Assembly: GCA_016649455.1 (NCBI GenBank)
Contig: JAENXO010000011.1
Location: 1 to 17,138, forward strand
DNA: 17,138 bases
Direction of reading: 5' to 3'
From: Gemmatimonadota bacterium
GTDB lineage: Bacteria > Gemmatimonadota > Gemmatimonadetes > Palauibacterales > Palauibacteraceae
The stretch's first letter is position 1; each line of letters begins with the position of its first letter. The position numbers and the translations under genes were made by a program. Below are positions 1 to 7,652 of the stretch, one piece after another. A model generated the notes under the pieces. The model saw nothing but the letters and a program-made list of their open reading frames with translations, was not told the DNA's origin and searched no databases.

Positions 1-405
1 AGCAGTGACGGCCCGACGGGTGGCGCCGGCGTTCATCCCGATATCCGGGGGGACTTCGTCGGCCTGTTTGAGGAGGTGGGAGTTTCGGGGGCAGGGAACA
101 CGGAATTCCAATGTGACATGAAGGTCGATGTCGTGGATCAGTTCGAGAGTGCGTTCGTCGCAGATGTGTACTTCCTCCAGGGTATGGACTGCGCGCAGGA
201 GAGGTTGTGGAGTGAAGCGGCCTCGGGCAGCATCGACCTGGATGGTAATGTTGTCCTGGCGTGGGATAACTCGCCGTCCTGCAATGTCTTTGAAGGTGAC
301 AAACAGCTGACCGGCACACTGGTTGGTAACGTGCTCGCGCTGACAGCCGAGTATGTCTGTGATGGAATCGCATTCACGGATACGTACACAGGGAACCGAA
401 GCTGA
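1..405 (+). CDS. C-terminal part of an unrecognised, probably exported protein (cut by the window edge)
   Basis: The frame is open from base 1 and ends with TGA at 403-405, so the N-terminus lies outside the window. A GTG at 76 is in frame, but the reading continues upstream with sensible codons (SSDGPTGGAGVHPDIRGDFVG), so I treat 1-405 as part of a longer gene. The visible 134 residues alternate short hydrophobic stretches with Gly, Asn and Asp turns, as in a beta-sheet-rich domain, and contain four cysteines (in FQCDM, MDCAQE, PSCNVF, YVCDG) that could form disulfides outside the cytoplasm. I do not recognise the family. It is separated from the next gene on the same strand by 80 nt, so co-transcription is possible. 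Confidence 0.6.
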   Translation, partial: SSDGPTGGAGVHPDIRGDFVGLFEEVGVSGAGNTEFQCDMKVDVVDQFESAFVADVYFLQGMDCAQERLWSEAASGSIDLDGNVVLAWDNSPSCNVFEGDKQLTGTLVGNVLALTAEYVCDGIAFTDTYTGNRS

Positions 406-485
406 TTCGTGACGTCTGGAGCACACCGCTCGTCATCTGAATAGAGAACAGGCGGACGACGAGGCTTCTGGCGAAGGGCTGACCG

Positions 486-1265
486 GTGGCGAAGAGAGCG
501 ATGCACACAACCGTGACGACATCGGTCGTCGCGGCGTTGTTCGTGGTCATGAATTCTGGCTGTTCCACGGTCAGCTACAGCGAAGACTTCGACCGCCAGG
601 CTCCCGTGCCGGCCTCGGGGACCTGGGCCTGGAAGCCGCTGACGACTGGCCAGCAGCAATCCCTCGCCGCGATCAGCCCGTTCCTGCAACGACGAGTCGA
701 GCGAGCCGTCGAGCGTGAGCTGGACGACCGTGGCTTCGTGCTCGTGTCGGACGCCTCGCCCGACTTCCTGGTCTCCGCGTATCCCATCCTGCCCGATCGC
801 TCGTCCAGGGCAGTCGCCTCCGCTCGGAACCGCACCCCGGTACGCGTTTCGGTGGGTGTCGGAGTCGGCTTCGGCCGGCCGTACGGCTGGGGTCGGCCTT
901 ACGGATACGGCGGCTGGGGCCCCGGATTCGGCCCCACCGTCAGCTTCTGGAATCCGTATCCGTGGTGGGGCTGGGGCCGACCGTACTTCGGCTACGTGGG
1001 CGTCGGCTGGACACCAGGTTTCGGATACGGCGCCTACTCGGTCGGAGGGTATGGCCGGCCCTCGGTGATCGGGTCGGGTGATCGCGGTCCCGGCACCCTC
1101 GTGATCGATGTGATCGACACCTCGAGAGGGGAAGTCGTGTGGCAGGGCCTGGCAGACGGGGCGCTACTGGACATGCCTTCCGGCGATGAACTGGACGCGT
1201 ACATCGATCAGGTCGTGCAGCGAACCCTGGCCGGATTTCCGCCTCAGGGCCGGCCCACGACGTAA
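486..1265 (+). CDS. DUF4136-type lipoprotein with Gly/Tyr/Trp/Pro-rich insert
   Basis: 259 residues. The N-terminus has a basic start, a hydrophobic stretch and a possible lipoprotein cleavage site ending in Cys26 (MNSGC; Asn at -3 is atypical). The mature part fits DUF4136. It has an FDRQAPV/TWAWKP stretch near residues 35-52, a helix (RRVERAVERELDDRGF), a PDFLVSAYPIL strand, and the typical ending GTLVIDVID (203 on), EVVWQGLADG, and a final helix closing with FPP. Between these halves, about residues 123-199, lies an insert very rich in Gly, Tyr, Trp and Pro. The GTG at 486 is preceded by AAGG at 474-477; ATG at 501 is an alternative start. Members of this family are usually small outer-membrane or periplasmic lipoproteins of unknown function. 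Its last 22 bases overlap the end of the opposing propeller gene. Confidence 0.8.
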   Translation: MAKRAMHTTVTTSVVAALFVVMNSGCSTVSYSEDFDRQAPVPASGTWAWKPLTTGQQQSLAAISPFLQRRVERAVERELDDRGFVLVSDASPDFLVSAYPILPDRSSRAVASARNRTPVRVSVGVGVGFGRPYGWGRPYGYGGWGPGFGPTVSFWNPYPWWGWGRPYFGYVGVGWTPGFGYGAYSVGGYGRPSVIGSGDRGPGTLVIDVIDTSRGEVVWQGLADGALLDMPSGDELDAYIDQVVQRTLAGFPPQGRPTT

Positions 1266-2245
1266 ATCCGGGTTCCGTCCTCTCCTTCCACCAGGAAGTA
1301 CAGGCGTCCACCAGCCGCCGTTACCCGCGCGCGAGGCAGATCGAAATCGGCCTCCACGCCATGGAAATCGATCTCCTCACCGCGATCTGAGAGACGCAGG
1401 AATCCAGACTTCTCGAGACTCACCACGTAGAGCCAGATCTCCCCGGATTCATCGACCAGCAGGTGCTGAATCAGCTGGTACTCTTCCGGCACGTTCATGA
1501 ACAGCGGAGGACTCAAGCTGGCCTGCCTTTCCCGCATGGCCTGGATCTCATCAGGCGGGAAGGGAAGCGCCGACCCGTCGGTCGAGAAGATCGCGTTGTC
1601 CTGACCATCGTCTTTGACGTGAACCTGCGTTTCGTCGGACACTGCCCACACCAGCCGTCCGTCCGGCAGGAAGTCGTAGACGTACGACCGGGCCTGGGTA
1701 GGATTGATGAAGAACATCCCTCCAGGCTCGACGCCCGGGAACAGCTCGCTCAGCGCGTAGGCGGCTACCCGGGACTGCTCCAGCCCCTCGGAGTTCCTGT
1801 GAGTGAGGGCCTTTTCGGCGGTCTCCTCGATTATCCACTCGCCGGCCCATTGCCCGTCCGGGTGGAGCCGGGGGAGATCGCAGACGATCGTATCTTCGAG
1901 CGCCCGCCGACTCCGCAACTGGCCAGCCAGGTCGAAGACGGAAACGGAACCGGCATCCATGGCCAGCAGGCTGTCCCCCACGGCTCGAATGGCCATCAGG
2001 TGCGTGAAGCCCGCGGCTTCCCCCTCGGGCCCGCCGAACTTCGCCAGAGGCACCCCGGACGGGTCGAACTTGTGGATCACATAGTCATCGTAGTCGAACA
2101 CGAAGATGTTGCCGGCCCCGTCGACCGTGAGATCCCTCGCGGCCGTCAGCCCGGACTCGGCGCTGATCGTGAATGCGAGGCGAGGCTGCATTTTCGCTGG
2201 CTCGGGGGCGTCCACGGCAGGCGCCCCGCAAGCGACCGGAAACAC
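1244..2245 (-). CDS. Six-bladed beta-propeller (NHL-like) protein, probable lipoprotein
   Basis: 333 residues from a GTG at 2243-2245. Repeated propeller-blade strands are visible: DLTVDGAGNIFVFDYDDYVIHKFDPSG, then MAIRAVGDSLLAMDAGSVSVFDLAGQL, YVYDFLPDGRLVWAVS, HLLVDESGEIWLYVV, and a closing GGRLYFLVEGEDGTRIYVV. Such proteins are common secreted or membrane-anchored propellers of unknown ligand in Gemmatimonadota- and Bacteroidota-like genomes. The GTG falls inside what looks like a signal peptide: in-frame codons upstream, from the stop at 2309-2311, read KTKRPDIRRILHVLAIVF and then PVACGAP, with a possible lipobox Cys. No ATG, GTG or TTG is available upstream, so the true start may be CTG (2294-2296), ATA (2273-2275) or another rare codon, or there is a frameshift. 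The gene is divergent from the lipid operon and shares its intergenic region. Confidence 0.85.
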   Translation of the reverse strand: MFPVACGAPAVDAPEPAKMQPRLAFTISAESGLTAARDLTVDGAGNIFVFDYDDYVIHKFDPSGVPLAKFGGPEGEAAGFTHLMAIRAVGDSLLAMDAGSVSVFDLAGQLRSRRALEDTIVCDLPRLHPDGQWAGEWIIEETAEKALTHRNSEGLEQSRVAAYALSELFPGVEPGGMFFINPTQARSYVYDFLPDGRLVWAVSDETQVHVKDDGQDNAIFSTDGSALPFPPDEIQAMRERQASLSPPLFMNVPEEYQLIQHLLVDESGEIWLYVVSLEKSGFLRLSDRGEEIDFHGVEADFDLPRARVTAAGGRLYFLVEGEDGTRIYVVGRP

Positions 2246-2489
2246 AATGGCGAGGACGTGGAGGATTCGCCTTATGTCGGGTCTCTTCGTCTTCAGGCGC
2301 TCTGGTGTTCACTCCAACCCCGGGTCGATGACCGCGGGCGCCGAAGTGAATCAGCCGGGGCAGGTCACTTGATGGCAACATGTAAGCGTAGCGTGTTACT
2401 CTCGAGCTGGACAGTCGAACGCCCCCCTCACCACCCGCCAGGCACGCCTGGTTCCTCCCGACCCGATTCCAGACCTGTGCGCGCTCCTG

Positions 2490-2531
2490 CTTGACCGCGG
2501 CTTGACCGCGGCTTGACCGCGGCTTGACCGC
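2490..2531 (+). repeat. 11-bp tandem repeat, three full copies plus a partial fourth
   Basis: The unit CTTGACCGCGG occurs at 2490-2500, 2501-2511 and 2512-2522, and a fourth copy starts at 2523 and diverges after CTTGACCGC. The TTGACC cores therefore recur every 11 bp, close to one helical turn, on the same face of the DNA. The array lies about 150 bp upstream of the exporter start. It could be an array of activator sites or simply a replication-slippage microsatellite; the sequence alone does not decide. Confidence 0.85.
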
Positions 2532-2544
2532 CCCGCTGGACGGT

Positions 2545-2564
2545 GAGACAGGACGGCCTGTCTC
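2545..2564 (+). promoter_or_regulatory. 8-bp perfect inverted repeat (hairpin or operator)
   Basis: GAGACAGG (2545-2552) and CCTGTCTC (2557-2564) are perfectly complementary around the 4-base loop ACGG. No T-run follows, so it is a poor intrinsic terminator. It lies between the 11-bp repeats and a strong Shine-Dalgarno (GGAGGA, 2573-2578), which suits either a regulator-binding dyad or an mRNA leader hairpin of the lipid operon. Confidence 0.5.
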
Positions 2565-2582
2565 GCTACTCCGGAGGATTCG

Positions 2583-2693
2583 ATGCTCGCGCAGGGTTGT
2601 GCTCGCTCGACGATAGATGCCGACCGGGAGATCCGCTCCCCGCGCACTCGCGGGGACCCCGGACAAGAGATGGAAGGCAGCCATGCTGCCTGA
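2583..2693 (+). CDS. Possible 36-residue leader ORF upstream of, and overlapping, the exporter gene
   Basis: ATG at 2583 is preceded at 5 bases by GGAGG (2573-2577), one of the best ribosome binding sites in the window. The frame runs 36 codons (MLAQGCARSTIDADREIRSP at the start) and stops with TGA at 2691-2693, eleven bases inside the exporter gene that starts at 2683 in another frame. The peptide has no domain or hydrophobic segment that I recognise. Its position and overlap fit a leader peptide that couples translation to the exporter, and the hairpin at 2637-2656 lies within it. It may also be a chance ORF; the composition is not clearly coding. Confidence 0.3.
   Translation: MLAQGCARSTIDADREIRSPRTRGDPGQEMEGSHAA
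2637..2656 (+). promoter_or_regulatory. 8-bp GC-rich hairpin just before the exporter ribosome binding site
   Basis: TCCCCGCG (2637-2644) pairs perfectly with CGCGGGGA (2649-2656) around the loop CACT. It ends 15 bases before the Shine-Dalgarno of the exporter gene (GGAAGG, 2672-2677) and lies inside the possible leader ORF. A ribosome on that ORF would melt it, so it could act in translation-dependent control of the operon. No U-tract follows, so it is unlikely to terminate transcription by itself. Confidence 0.45.
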
Positions 2694-4953
2694 CCTCGTT
2701 CATTTCCTGGTCCGGTACCGGGTGCTCGGCGCCCTGGCAGTCCTCCTCCTGGCCATCTCCATGGGTGTGCTCGCGACTGGACTCTCCGTGGACAACTCGC
2801 TCGAGGTGTGGTTCGTCGAGGATGATCCCACGCTGGCCGCCTACCAAGCGTTCCTCGAGGAGTACGGCAGCGACGAGTTGGTCGTCATCGCGATTCACGG
2901 CTCAGACGACCTGTTCAGTCCCGATCGCCTGGAGCGCCTCGCTCGATTGACTGAGGTTCTGGAGGACATCGACGGCGTCGCCCGAGTTCACAGCCTGGCC
3001 AACACCGGCACCCTGCTTCCGGGCGGCGATCCGCGACTCGTTCCCGCGGTGGACCTCCCGGTCGGCCTCGACGATCAAATGCGCGCCCGCGCGGTCGTTT
3101 CAATCGACGGGCTGGCTTCGCAGCTGGTCGGACGCGATGGCACGACCCTCGTCGTCTTCGCATGGATGGGGGCCACGCGGGACATCGACGTCGAGCGACC
3201 CCGGATTCTCGATGCGATCCGCTCGGCCACCCTGGCCGAGCTTGACCTCGCGGAGCATGCGAGCTTCGGTGGAGTTGGGGTTCTCCACGATGCTCTGAAT
3301 CGGGCGACGATCGGCGAGGGCAGCCTGTTCATCGGCCTGTCCTACCTGGTCATTGCCGTCGCCCTCCTGCTGATCACGAGGCGATGGCTGTGGACGATCC
3401 TCGCGCTGCTCGTGGTGACTGCAGCGGACGTAGTCCTGCTCGGGCTCATGTCATTCCTCGGCCACCCCGTCAACATGATTACGATCGCGCTGCCACCGGT
3501 GGTGATGATCCTGGGCGTCGCCAACGTCGTTCACATGGCTACGGACCTCGACATCGCCATTTCGCATGGACGCAGCTCGCTTTCCGAACTCGAGCATACC
3601 CTCGCCGAAGTAACAGTGCCCTGCGCGTTCAACGCGCTCACCACAGCCGTTGCGTTCCTGTCGCTGACTGCCGCGAGCATGGCGGTCACCCGCGACTACG
3701 GTCTGTTCGCCGCGATCGGCGTGGGGCTCGCGTTCGTATTCTCGGTGGCAGGGATGTCTGCGCTCCTGCCACAGGCTGCGCGCCTTCGACGACCCGCCCT
3801 CTCGAGCGAACGGCTCGCCGGGGCCGCCGAGAGGATCATGGTGTTCTCGTTGCGGCATCGCGCCGCCATGCTGCTCACGACGCTGCTCGTCGTTTTCATT
3901 TCAGCAGCGGGCGCGAGGCGCATCGTCGTCGACACGTACAGCATCGGCTTCCTCCCGCCTGACAACGTCGCGCGCCTCGACGCGACGGCCATCGAGCAAT
4001 CCGCCGGCGCGTACTTCCCCATGGAGTTGACGCTGCGCAGCGACGGCGAGGACTGGATGGATCACGAGTTTCTCGGCACGGTCGCGGCCGTGCAGGCGGC
4101 ACTGGAAGCGGACGCGACGATCGGGCGTACGACCACGATCGCTGACGTGCTGCGTGACCTCGACGTGGGGTCCACGGGGGTCCTGGTCCCGCGGCCATGG
4201 GCACCCGGAGGAGATGAGGCGGTCGATCGGACGGTGACGTTGCTCGAACAGACCGGGAACGGCGACATCCTCGAACACATGGTCGCTGACGATGGTCGCA
4301 CGCTACGTCTCACCGCGACGACGCCGGCAATGAGCGTACGCAGCTTCATCCAGCTGGCCGAGCGCTCGCGTGCAACGGCACAAGCCGCTTCCGGCGGCCA
4401 GGCCGAGGTTTCGTTGAGCGGCTACCTGCCCCTGTACAGCCAGATCATCGAGAACGTGGTCGCTGACCAGGTGAAGAGCTTCAGCCTGGCATTCCTGATG
4501 GTCTTCCTGGTGGTGTCGCTGGCACTTCGCTCATGGCGGTTCGCGCTCGTGGCGATTCCGCCGAACGTCGTGCCCGTGGCGATCCTGCTCGGGTTCATGG
4601 GATTCGCCGGCATTCGACTCGACATCGCCACGGTGACGGTGGCGGCGGTCGTGCTCGGTGTGATCGTGGACGACACGGTGCACATTCTGCACCGACTGCG
4701 CCGCGAACTCGACACCGGCGTCGACCTCGACACCGCGATGCGAGCCGTCGCCCGGGCCAGCGGTCTGGCTGTGATTTCGACCAGCCTGGTGTTCGCTGCC
4801 GGGTTTTTCGTGATCTCGCTGGCGGCCAGCGACGCGGTTGGACGATCGGGCCTGCTGATGTCCATCGCCGTGCTCGCCGCCCTGGTGACCGATCTGCTTC
4901 TCCTCCCGGCGTTCGTTTCTCTGCTGTTCGCCAGAAAGCACGCTGGCGCATGA
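2683..4953 (+). CDS. RND/MMPL-superfamily exporter (HpnN-like), first gene of the lipid operon
   Basis: 756 residues from ATG 2683, chosen because GGAAGG (2672-2677) precedes it and the protein then begins MLPDLVHFLVRYRVLG at a transmembrane helix; the in-frame ATG at 2617 has no ribosome binding site. The layout is that of a duplicated RND permease: TM1 at about 14-34, a periplasmic loop, a TM bundle from about 215 to 375, a further TM helix, a second periplasmic loop to about 590, and a last TM bundle to the end. The first bundle contains PPVVMILGVANVVHMATDLD, and the second contains the matching GVIVDDTVHIL (Asp663, Asp664, His667), the acidic pair expected for proton-driven RND/MMPL proteins. 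Relatives such as HpnN and MmpL proteins move lipids or hopanoids across the cell envelope. Being in one operon with lipid enzymes suggests it exports their product. Its stop overlaps the next start (ATGA at 4950-4953). Confidence 0.9.
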   Translation: MLPDLVHFLVRYRVLGALAVLLLAISMGVLATGLSVDNSLEVWFVEDDPTLAAYQAFLEEYGSDELVVIAIHGSDDLFSPDRLERLARLTEVLEDIDGVARVHSLANTGTLLPGGDPRLVPAVDLPVGLDDQMRARAVVSIDGLASQLVGRDGTTLVVFAWMGATRDIDVERPRILDAIRSATLAELDLAEHASFGGVGVLHDALNRATIGEGSLFIGLSYLVIAVALLLITRRWLWTILALLVVTAADVVLLGLMSFLGHPVNMITIALPPVVMILGVANVVHMATDLDIAISHGRSSLSELEHTLAEVTVPCAFNALTTAVAFLSLTAASMAVTRDYGLFAAIGVGLAFVFSVAGMSALLPQAARLRRPALSSERLAGAAERIMVFSLRHRAAMLLTTLLVVFISAAGARRIVVDTYSIGFLPPDNVARLDATAIEQSAGAYFPMELTLRSDGEDWMDHEFLGTVAAVQAALEADATIGRTTTIADVLRDLDVGSTGVLVPRPWAPGGDEAVDRTVTLLEQTGNGDILEHMVADDGRTLRLTATTPAMSVRSFIQLAERSRATAQAASGGQAEVSLSGYLPLYSQIIENVVADQVKSFSLAFLMVFLVVSLALRSWRFALVAIPPNVVPVAILLGFMGFAGIRLDIATVTVAAVVLGVIVDDTVHILHRLRRELDTGVDLDTAMRAVARASGLAVISTSLVFAAGFFVISLAASDAVGRSGLLMSIAVLAALVTDLLLLPAFVSLLFARKHAGA

Positions 4954-7652
4954 ACTCCTCGCACGCGCCCCGGCTGAACGGGAAGGATCTCTCCCAATCG
5001 GTGATCCGTTGCGACGGTGCCAACCAGGCCGTTTGCCTGGGCGGAAAGGCGAGGGCGCTGTCCACACTGACCGCAGCCGGCTTTCCCGTACCACCGGGAG
5101 TGGTCCTCACGCCGGACGCTTTCTACCGGAGCCTCACCGCTTCACAGCGCAGGGCGCTGGTCACGGCCACGAGCCCCGAGGATGTGTCTGCGGCGCTCGC
5201 TACGGTTCGGCTCCTGCCCGACATCGAATTGGAGCTGACGCGCGAACTGCTCACCCTGGTCGGCAATGGACGGCGGTTTGCCGTTCGCTCCTCCGCCGAA
5301 GAGGAAGATTCCGCGGAGCATTCCTTCGCCGGCCAGCTGAACAGCTACCTCTTCGTGACGCTCTCCGACGTAGCGGATCGGGTCGCCGACGTGTGGCGAT
5401 CGGGATTCAGCTCGCGTGTGTTCACATACAGGAGAGAACGTAATCTGACCGGACTTCCGCCGGCGCCAGCGGTGCTCATCCAGTTGATGATCGACGCCGA
5501 TGTGGCCGGTGTGGCCTTCAGTGCGGACCCGGTGAGCGGCGAGCGCGACATCGTCGTGGTTGGATCGCTCTATGGACTGGGGACCGCGCTCGTCTCCGGC
5601 GAAGCCGACGCCGACACCCACCGGGTCGACGGCCGGGAGAAAGTCATATCCCGTCAACTGGCGACGAAGAGCTATGAACACGAGTTCTCGGCTTCCGCGC
5701 GAGAAGGCATCGCCGTGGTCCCCGTGGCCGTTGGACGCGCAACGGAGTGGGCACTGTCCGACCAGGACGTGATCGCAGTCGCCAGGCTGGCGCGTCGGGC
5801 CGAGCTCCTGTTCGGAAGACCGCAGGACGTCGAGTGGGCTCTGTGCGACGGACAGCTCCATCTACTGCAGTCGAGGCCGATCACCTCACTGGCCCCCGCG
5901 GCGTTGCCCGACGGCGTGCTCAACATCTGGGACAACAGCAATATCGCGGAAAGCTACGCCGGCGTTACCACGCCGCTGACGTTTTCGTTCGCGCGTTATG
6001 CCTACGAAGGGGTGTACAGGCAGCTGTGCCGAATCTTCGGCGTACCCGAAACACGCATCGAGGATTGCCGCCCCGCCCTTGAGAACATGATCGGCCTCGT
6101 ACGTGGCCGGGTCTACTACAACGTCCTCAACTGGTATCGACTCCTCGTTCAGTGTCCCGGATATCGGTACAACGCGTCGTTCTTCGAGCAGATGATCGGA
6201 CTGCGGGAGTCGATCCCCGACCACGTGTTGGGCAGGGATCGCCGCATTTCGGCAGGCGCGCGACTGGTCGACGGATTGTATCTGCTGCGCTCTTCACTGT
6301 TCATCCTGGCGAACTTCTTCGTGCTGAACAGAAAAGTCCGCCTGTTCCACGAACGGGTCGACGCCGCACTCGAAGATCGTCCTGACCTGTCGTCCCTGCC
6401 CGCCGACGCTCTGGTCGGCGAGTATCGGCTGCTCGCCAGCCGGCTGCTCACGCGCTGGGACGCACCGCTGATCAACGACTTCTTCGCCATGATCTTCTAC
6501 GGCGAATTGCGCAGGCGATGCGTGCAATGGTGCGGCGACGAATCGGGCACCCTGCAGAACGACCTGCTGTGCGCGGCCGGGGGAATGGTGAGCTCGGAGC
6601 CTGACCGGCGGCTGGCCCGAATGGCACAACTCGTCGCCTCCGACGGGAAATTCGTCGACGTACTGCGGCACGGCCGGATGGACGAAATCCTCACGGCCAT
6701 GGATCGGCGCGGTGAATTCCGACAGCACTACGAGTCCTACCTGGCCAGGTTCGGCGAGCGCTGCAGCGAGGAGCTCAAACTCGAGACGCCCACCCTTCAC
6801 GACGACCCGCTGGTGTTGTTTCGCGCGGTTGGATCCCTGGCATGTCAGGGGAGAGGATCACGGACGACCGGCGGCGCCCAGGGCACCCTGCGTGTGGACG
6901 CCGAGGCGCGAGTGAAACGCAGTCTCACGTTCAGCCCTGTTCGACGGGCGATGTTCAACTGGATCCTCGGAAATGCGCGCGCGACGATTTGCAATCGTGA
7001 GAACCTCCGGCTCGAGCGCACGCGTGTATTCGGACGGGTACGCCGGATCTTCCTCGAGCTGGGACAGCGACTGTGCGAAGCCGCGGCGCTGGAGGACGCG
7101 CGGGACATTCTCTATCTGCGCGTATCCGAAGCCATCGGATTCGTCGAGGGCACAGCCGTAAGCACTGACCTGATCGGCCTGACAGCTATGCGGCGCGCCG
7201 AGTATGCCGAGTACGCTCGCGAGGATAGCCTGCCAGATCGGTTCGAGACGCGCGGGATCGTGAACCATGGTCTGCGATTCGTCGAGCAAACGAGACGTGT
7301 CGACGTCTCCACCGGAAACACCCGACAGGGTATCGGGTGCTGCCCGGGCAAGGTCACCGGCCAGGTTCGCGTCGTCGTGGATCCACGCACGGTAGAGCTT
7401 CGGCAAGGCGACATCCTGGTCGCCGAGCGAACAGATCCCGGTTGGATCATGCTTTTCCCCTTCGCTTCGGGCCTGTTGGTCGAGCGCGGCAATCTCCTGT
7501 CGCATTCGGCGATCGTCGCGCGGGAATTGGGGATTCCCACGATCGTCGCAATTGACGGAGTGACTCGCTGGCTGCGTGACGGCGACACGGTGGAATTCGA
7601 CGGGGCAACCGGCGTGGTCAGGAAATCCTCGCCCACCGGTACCGATCGATGA
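4950..7652 (+). CDS. PEP-synthase-like phosphotransferase (ATP-binding and phospho-His domains, no PEP barrel)
   Basis: 900 residues. ATG 4950 overlaps the exporter stop, and upstream codons in this frame are only a shadow of the exporter. The N-terminal 310 residues are a PPDK_N/PEP-synthase ATP-binding domain: LGGKARALSTL (30 on) with GFPVPPG, AVRSSAEEED (Ala111, Arg113), DVAGVAFSADPVSGE, and LLQSRPIT (Gln307, Arg309, Pro310). Residues of about 320-740 form a middle region, starting NIWDNSNIAESYAGVTTPLT, that I cannot match to a PEP/pyruvate barrel. The C-terminus is a PEP-utiliser swivelling domain with the phosphorylatable His852 in NLLSHSAIVARELGIPTIVA. This three-part layout resembles rifampicin phosphotransferase and the prodigiosin enzyme PigC more than true PEP synthase. 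It probably passes an ATP-derived phosphate through the His to an organic acceptor. The operon suggests a lipid or lipid-precursor acceptor, which is inference. It ends in an ATGA overlap. Confidence 0.85.
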   Translation: MNSSHAPRLNGKDLSQSVIRCDGANQAVCLGGKARALSTLTAAGFPVPPGVVLTPDAFYRSLTASQRRALVTATSPEDVSAALATVRLLPDIELELTRELLTLVGNGRRFAVRSSAEEEDSAEHSFAGQLNSYLFVTLSDVADRVADVWRSGFSSRVFTYRRERNLTGLPPAPAVLIQLMIDADVAGVAFSADPVSGERDIVVVGSLYGLGTALVSGEADADTHRVDGREKVISRQLATKSYEHEFSASAREGIAVVPVAVGRATEWALSDQDVIAVARLARRAELLFGRPQDVEWALCDGQLHLLQSRPITSLAPAALPDGVLNIWDNSNIAESYAGVTTPLTFSFARYAYEGVYRQLCRIFGVPETRIEDCRPALENMIGLVRGRVYYNVLNWYRLLVQCPGYRYNASFFEQMIGLRESIPDHVLGRDRRISAGARLVDGLYLLRSSLFILANFFVLNRKVRLFHERVDAALEDRPDLSSLPADALVGEYRLLASRLLTRWDAPLINDFFAMIFYGELRRRCVQWCGDESGTLQNDLLCAAGGMVSSEPDRRLARMAQLVASDGKFVDVLRHGRMDEILTAMDRRGEFRQHYESYLARFGERCSEELKLETPTLHDDPLVLFRAVGSLACQGRGSRTTGGAQGTLRVDAEARVKRSLTFSPVRRAMFNWILGNARATICNRENLRLERTRVFGRVRRIFLELGQRLCEAAALEDARDILYLRVSEAIGFVEGTAVSTDLIGLTAMRRAEYAEYAREDSLPDRFETRGIVNHGLRFVEQTRRVDVSTGNTRQGIGCCPGKVTGQVRVVVDPRTVELRQGDILVAERTDPGWIMLFPFASGLLVERGNLLSHSAIVARELGIPTIVAIDGVTRWLRDGDTVEFDGATGVVRKSSPTGTDR

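Larger units (their letters stand above)
2246..2582. other. Divergent intergenic region between the propeller gene and the lipid operon
   Basis: This stretch holds no convincing gene; the long frames across it lack protein-like composition. Its first part (2246-2308) probably encodes the signal peptide of the minus-strand propeller gene. A relatively AT-rich patch near 2366-2402 (with GTAA at 2382-2385 and TTAC at 2396-2399) is the likeliest place for promoters. It is followed by the 11-bp tandem repeat at 2490-2531 and the hairpin at 2545-2564. I could not assign -35/-10 boxes with confidence in either direction. Confidence 0.5.

Noticed and set aside
1463..2494. 343-codon plus-strand frame opposite the propeller gene
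   Set aside because: The protein is low in hydrophobic strand or helix pattern and rich in Arg, His and Gly, as expected for an antisense shadow; the minus strand encodes clear propeller blades.
2617..2682. In-frame upstream ATG that would lengthen the exporter by 22 residues
   Set aside because: There is no ribosome binding site before it, the added residues are polar and unlike an RND N-terminus, and ATG 2683 has GGAAGG at good spacing.
4533..4949. N-terminal extension of the PEP-synthase-like frame inside the exporter gene
   Set aside because: It is Arg/Gly/His-rich and antisense-like in composition, and the ATG at 4950 begins exactly at the ATGA junction with family-like sequence after it.
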